Positions 60,524 through 64,000 of a DNA stretch of 64,000 nucleotides are shown here, piece by piece. The stretch spans positions 35,053 to 99,052 of the forward strand of contig CADCJI010000009.1 of the NCBI GenBank assembly GCA_902801625.1, in the 5' to 3' direction. The position numbers and the translations under genes are program-made. Under the pieces are notes generated by a model, which searched no databases, was not told the origin of the DNA, and saw only the letters and a list, made by a program, of their open reading frames with translations. The stretch is from an uncultured Bacteroidia bacterium. GTDB lineage: Bacteria > Bacteroidota > Bacteroidia > Bacteroidales > F082. The stretch's first letter is position 1. Each line of letters starts with the position of its first letter.

Positions 60524-63500
60524 ATGAAAAGTAAAAGATTACTTCTCATGTTGCTGATGGCCGTATTCGCGCCATTGGCAATGATGGCTCAAGAGACCTT
60601 GACCATCTACGAAGACGGAACAGCGACAAGCTCCAACGTCCCTGTTCACGGCCTGTGGGCCGATGCCTACCTGAAATGTGAAATTGTCGTTCCTGCTGAC
60701 CAATTAGTGGAAATGAACGGCGGCACCATCTCACAAATGGACTTCTATTTGACAACTCCTGCAACCGCAGCATGGACAGGCACTTTCCAAGTGTTCCTCA
60801 AGGAAGTGGACGATGCCACTATCAGCGACTACTACGGCACGAGCGGTGCCACCATCGTTTACGAAGGTCTGCTTGACGGCACCCAAAGCACTATGACGGT
60901 AGCTTTCTCCGACAACTACGTCTACGGAGGAGGCAACCTCCTCATTGGTGTGTACCAAATCGTTAAGGGCAACTACAAGAGTGCCACCTTTGCTGGCGCT
61001 GCCGTCACTGGTGCCAGCGGACAAGGTTATAGCAGCAGTAGCCTTGATGCTATTTCTTTCTCTCAAAAGAACTTCATTCCTAAGACCACCTTCACCTACA
61101 TTCCTGGCAGTGGCGTGGTTTGCGAGAAGCCCGAAAGTCTTGAGGCCACCAACGTGACCGAAAATGGAGCCACCCTCACCTGGACCGGCGGCAGCGGCAA
61201 CTACAACGTGGAATACAAGTTGGCTTCCGAAACTGAATGGACCAGTTTCATGACTAACACCACATCCACCACCTGCAATCTGACAGGCCTCACCCCCGGC
61301 AAGGCTTACCAAGCCCGCGTGCAGAGCGTTTGCGACGATGCCATCAGCGGCTGGAAGAGCGTGAACTTCACCACCGCCTGCGGCGCCATCACCACCTTCC
61401 CCTGGACGGAGACTTTCGAAAGCTATGCTTCCGGTAACTTCGAGGATCCCTGCTGGGTGAACGAGCATATCGAAGGCAGTGGAACCTATGTCTTCAAAGT
61501 AAGCACTAGTAGCAATGAAGGCAACACCACCCATCAGCTGCAGCTGCCCGACATGTCCATCGGCACATTGACCAAACTGGTGCTGCCTGAAATGAACGTG
61601 CCTGCAAACTACGAATTCTCCATCGATATCTATCGTAGCAGCAGCACCTATAACGATAACTATCCAAACGAAGGTATCCGCGTGTATGCCAGCACCGACG
61701 GCGAAATCGAAGGCGCCACTGAGTTGGCCTTCATTCCACGCCATTATCAAGTCAGTAATGATGTAATTCCTGCTGAAGGAGCAACGGGCTGGTACACTTA
61801 CGAACTGCCCATCGGTATGAGCGGCAACTGCTTCATCATCCTGCGCGGCGAGAGCCAATATTGCACGTCCACCTTTATGGACAACTTAACCGTGAAGGCA
61901 ATGCCTTCATGCCCGAAACCTACAAGCTTGGCTGTGACTGCCAACAGCGTCACCGCCCACAACGCCACCATCACCTGGACCGAAAGCGGCGAAGCTACCG
62001 AATGGATTGTGGAATTCGATACCGTTGCTACTTTCACTCAACCCTTATTTGAGACCGTGGACGATAATCCCACATACACCTTCCAAGGCCTCGAACCTGA
62101 GACCACCTACTATGTGCGCGTGAAGGCCCATTGCGGTCCTGGCGACGAGAGCGAATACAGCAACGTAGTCCACTTTACCACAACCATTGCCTGCCCCGCT
62201 CCCACAGGTCTTACTGTCAATCCCGGTAACTACAGCGCCACTGTGAACTGGAATGGTACCAGCGATAGTTACATTGTCAGTTATAGAACGGCCGCCTACT
62301 CAGAGGGTATCGTTGAAGAATTCAACAATTATGGTGTTCCCTCTGGCTGGACGAGATACACCGGCCTGGTTGATTATGTCCTTACCGACTCCATTCAATT
62401 GGCACCGGCAACTGGCGGTTGGGCAACGACTAGTTACGCCTTGGGTCAATACAATATGAAGCTCAACATCTATGGAGCCTCCTATGTCAAGCATTGGCTT
62501 GTGACACCTGAATTCAACCTGAGCCAAAACCTGAGCTTCGACCTCGCCCTGACCGACTACAACAACGCGGATCCTATTGAAAACGACACTTTGCAAGCCG
62601 ATGACAGATTCATCGTCCTGATTTATGCTAACGATGCTTGGCACATCTTGCGCGAGTGGAACAACAGTGGTTCTGAATATGTCTATAACGCCATTTCTGC
62701 TACAGGCGAAAATGTCAGTATCGACCTCTCAGCTTACTATGGACAGAACGTGAAGATTGCCTTCTACGGCGAATCGACAGCAACTGGTGGCGACAACGAC
62801 CTGCACATCGACAATGTGATCTGCGGAACACCTTACGAAGCTGGCGAATGGCAGACCATCACCGTATCTGACACTACCGCCACCATCCCCGGCCTCACTC
62901 CTGAGACCGCATACGAAGTTAAGGTACAAGGCGACTGCGGCGAACTTGACGGTTTGAGCCTTGAGACCGCTATCGTCTCTTTCACCACCCTCGAAGGCTG
63001 CCCAGTTCCCCAGAATGTGGAAGTGGACGACATCACCTACAACAGCGCCACTGTGACTTGGGATGGCTACAACGACAGCTACAACGTCAGCTATAGAATG
63101 GCTGCCCATGCTAATGGCATCATTGAGCATTTCGATGTATCAACCCTTCCTTCTGGTTGGACAAAATGGAGCGGCTTGGTTGATGATATCCTTGCTGATT
63201 CTGCCACTTTGTCGACAGCAACAAACGGCTGGTATACGAACAACACCAATGCCTTGGGCACCTATAACGCCAAAGTCAACATCTATGGACAAGTCTGCAA
63301 CTATTGGCTTGTGTCGCCTGAATTCAGGCCTTCACAAGACCTGGATTTCGACCTCGCACTGACGAGATACAACAGCGCGCTTCCTATTGCAAGCGACACC
63401 TTACAAGCCGATGACAGATTCATTGTCTTGATTTATGCCGACGATGCATGGCACATCCTGCGCGAGTGGAACAATAGCGGCTCCGAATACGTCTATAACG

Positions 63501-64000
63501 CCATTTCCGCTGAAGGCGAGCACGCCACTATCGGCCTCTCTGCCTACTATGGCAAAAAGGTGAAGATTGCTTTCTATGGTGAATCGACGAATCCAACAGA
63601 CATGGCAAACACTGGCGGCGACAACGACCTGCACATCGACAATATCGTTTGCGGCACCCCAGTTGAAGCTGGCGAATGGGAGACCGTTGAAGCTACTGAA
63701 TCACCCGTCGTCCTCACAGACCTCACACCTGAAACCCCATACGAAGTGAAGGTGCAAGGCATCTGCGGTGATACCGAGACCGAATGGAGCGATGTCGTTA
63801 CCTTCACCACTCCTGAGCAGACGAATGTGACGCAAGTGATCGAGCTGGCCGCTGGTCAGAACTGGGTGTCGTTCAACGTCGAGACCGATCTTGCCACCCT
63901 TCAGACAGCCCTCACGGACGTTTTGGGCACCACGGGTGTCACCATCCAGATCAAGTCACAACTGCAATACGCCAAGATCAACCGTGGCAGATGGACCGGT
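60524..64000 (+). CDS. Large secreted fibronectin-III/choice-of-anchor J protein (3' end outside)
   Basis: The frame stays open from ATG 60524 to the last base, 1159 codons, and continues beyond the window. Signal peptide MKSKRLLLMLLMAVFAPLAMMAQ. An N-terminal beta domain (about 25-205) is followed by a fibronectin-III domain (CEKPESLEATNVTENGATLTW ... LTPGKAYQARVQSVC), a jelly-roll domain (about 290-465, PWTETFESYASGNFEDPCW), another FnIII (about 466-560), and two 270-residue units. In each of these a choice-of-anchor J domain (about 596-775; 865-1045) seems inserted within an FnIII domain. From about 1105 a module VIELAAGQNWVSFNVETDL begins that is shared with the nuclease at 13214. Probably a T9SS or surface-displayed adhesin. 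Confidence 0.88.
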   Translation, partial: MKSKRLLLMLLMAVFAPLAMMAQETLTIYEDGTATSSNVPVHGLWADAYLKCEIVVPADQLVEMNGGTISQMDFYLTTPATAAWTGTFQVFLKEVDDATISDYYGTSGATIVYEGLLDGTQSTMTVAFSDNYVYGGGNLLIGVYQIVKGNYKSATFAGAAVTGASGQGYSSSSLDAISFSQKNFIPKTTFTYIPGSGVVCEKPESLEATNVTENGATLTWTGGSGNYNVEYKLASETEWTSFMTNTTSTTCNLTGLTPGKAYQARVQSVCDDAISGWKSVNFTTACGAITTFPWTETFESYASGNFEDPCWVNEHIEGSGTYVFKVSTSSNEGNTTHQLQLPDMSIGTLTKLVLPEMNVPANYEFSIDIYRSSSTYNDNYPNEGIRVYASTDGEIEGATELAFIPRHYQVSNDVIPAEGATGWYTYELPIGMSGNCFIILRGESQYCTSTFMDNLTVKAMPSCPKPTSLAVTANSVTAHNATITWTESGEATEWIVEFDTVATFTQPLFETVDDNPTYTFQGLEPETTYYVRVKAHCGPGDESEYSNVVHFTTTIACPAPTGLTVNPGNYSATVNWNGTSDSYIVSYRTAAYSEGIVEEFNNYGVPSGWTRYTGLVDYVLTDSIQLAPATGGWATTSYALGQYNMKLNIYGASYVKHWLVTPEFNLSQNLSFDLALTDYNNADPIENDTLQADDRFIVLIYANDAWHILREWNNSGSEYVYNAISATGENVSIDLSAYYGQNVKIAFYGESTATGGDNDLHIDNVICGTPYEAGEWQTITVSDTTATIPGLTPETAYEVKVQGDCGELDGLSLETAIVSFTTLEGCPVPQNVEVDDITYNSATVTWDGYNDSYNVSYRMAAHANGIIEHFDVSTLPSGWTKWSGLVDDILADSATLSTATNGWYTNNTNALGTYNAKVNIYGQVCNYWLVSPEFRPSQDLDFDLALTRYNSALPIASDTLQADDRFIVLIYADDAWHILREWNNSGSEYVYNAISAEGEHATIGLSAYYGKKVKIAFYGESTNPTDMANTGGDNDLHIDNIVCGTPVEAGEWETVEATESPVVLTDLTPETPYEVKVQGICGDTETEWSDVVTFTTPEQTNVTQVIELAAGQNWVSFNVETDLATLQTALTDVLGTTGVTIQIKSQLQYAKINRGRWTG

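Overview
The window is a chromosomal segment of a member of Bacteroidota, most likely an uncultured Bacteroidales. The sequence-level reasons are: promoters with a TAnnTTTG -7 box; secreted proteins ending in type IX secretion (T9SS) C-terminal domains; the mutY-ssb-gldE-gldD gene order; a V/A-type ATPase operon carrying the DUF2764 gene; an F-type ATPase operon in the order beta-epsilon-(I-like)-a-c-b-delta-alpha-gamma; and a short epsilon subunit. I do not assign a genus. No rRNA, CRISPR array, prophage or intact insertion sequence is visible.

Layout. 1-6.3 kb: end of a lipoprotein gene, RNase G, a 29-codon basic protein, HU, then mutY-ssb-gldE-gldD. 6.4-16.4 kb: CorA, two secreted endonuclease I paralogues, a divergent MntP-like transporter, tryptophanase with a structured leader holding a short ORF, a T9SS cargo protein and cysteate synthase. 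16.5-31 kb: an ExbB/ExbD operon, tRNA-Ser, asparaginase, TrmO, an MBOAT/SGNH acyl-transfer pair, a TlpA-DUF6029-Omp28 envelope operon, ManA, a MazF-type toxin-antitoxin pair, an M20 amidohydrolase and MTA/SAH nucleosidase. 31-44 kb: a LOG protein, a kinase-deaminase fusion, a T9SS cargo protein, NhaC, three lipoproteins, tRNA-fMet, Era, Der, Hsp15 and a HEPN/MNT pair.

44.4-59.4 kb holds two complete rotary ATPase operons transcribed away from one 178-bp spacer: V/A-type on the minus strand and F-type on the plus strand. The V-type K subunit keeps the residues that coordinate Na+ in Enterococcus hirae NtpK. The F-type c subunit lacks the corresponding Na+ signature and looks H+-type. The cell may therefore couple two rotary enzymes to different ions. 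The F-type alpha gene is broken here by what looks like a 10-bp deletion after codon 38, which is either a real lesion or a sequence error.

59.4-64 kb contains a GIY-YIG nuclease gene embedded among three copies of a 130-bp element with terminal inverted repeats, then the first 1159 codons of a large secreted fibronectin-III protein. Its C-terminal module is shared with the 1059-residue nuclease near 13-16 kb.

The intergenic spaces are unusually rich in dispersed palindromic elements. At least four families can be told apart by eye, and in one of them the copies have different arm sequences but conserve pairing. The most novel-looking items are the tryptophanase leader, these structured repeats, the repeat-flanked GIY-YIG gene, the shared C-terminal module and the nested domain insertions in the last protein.
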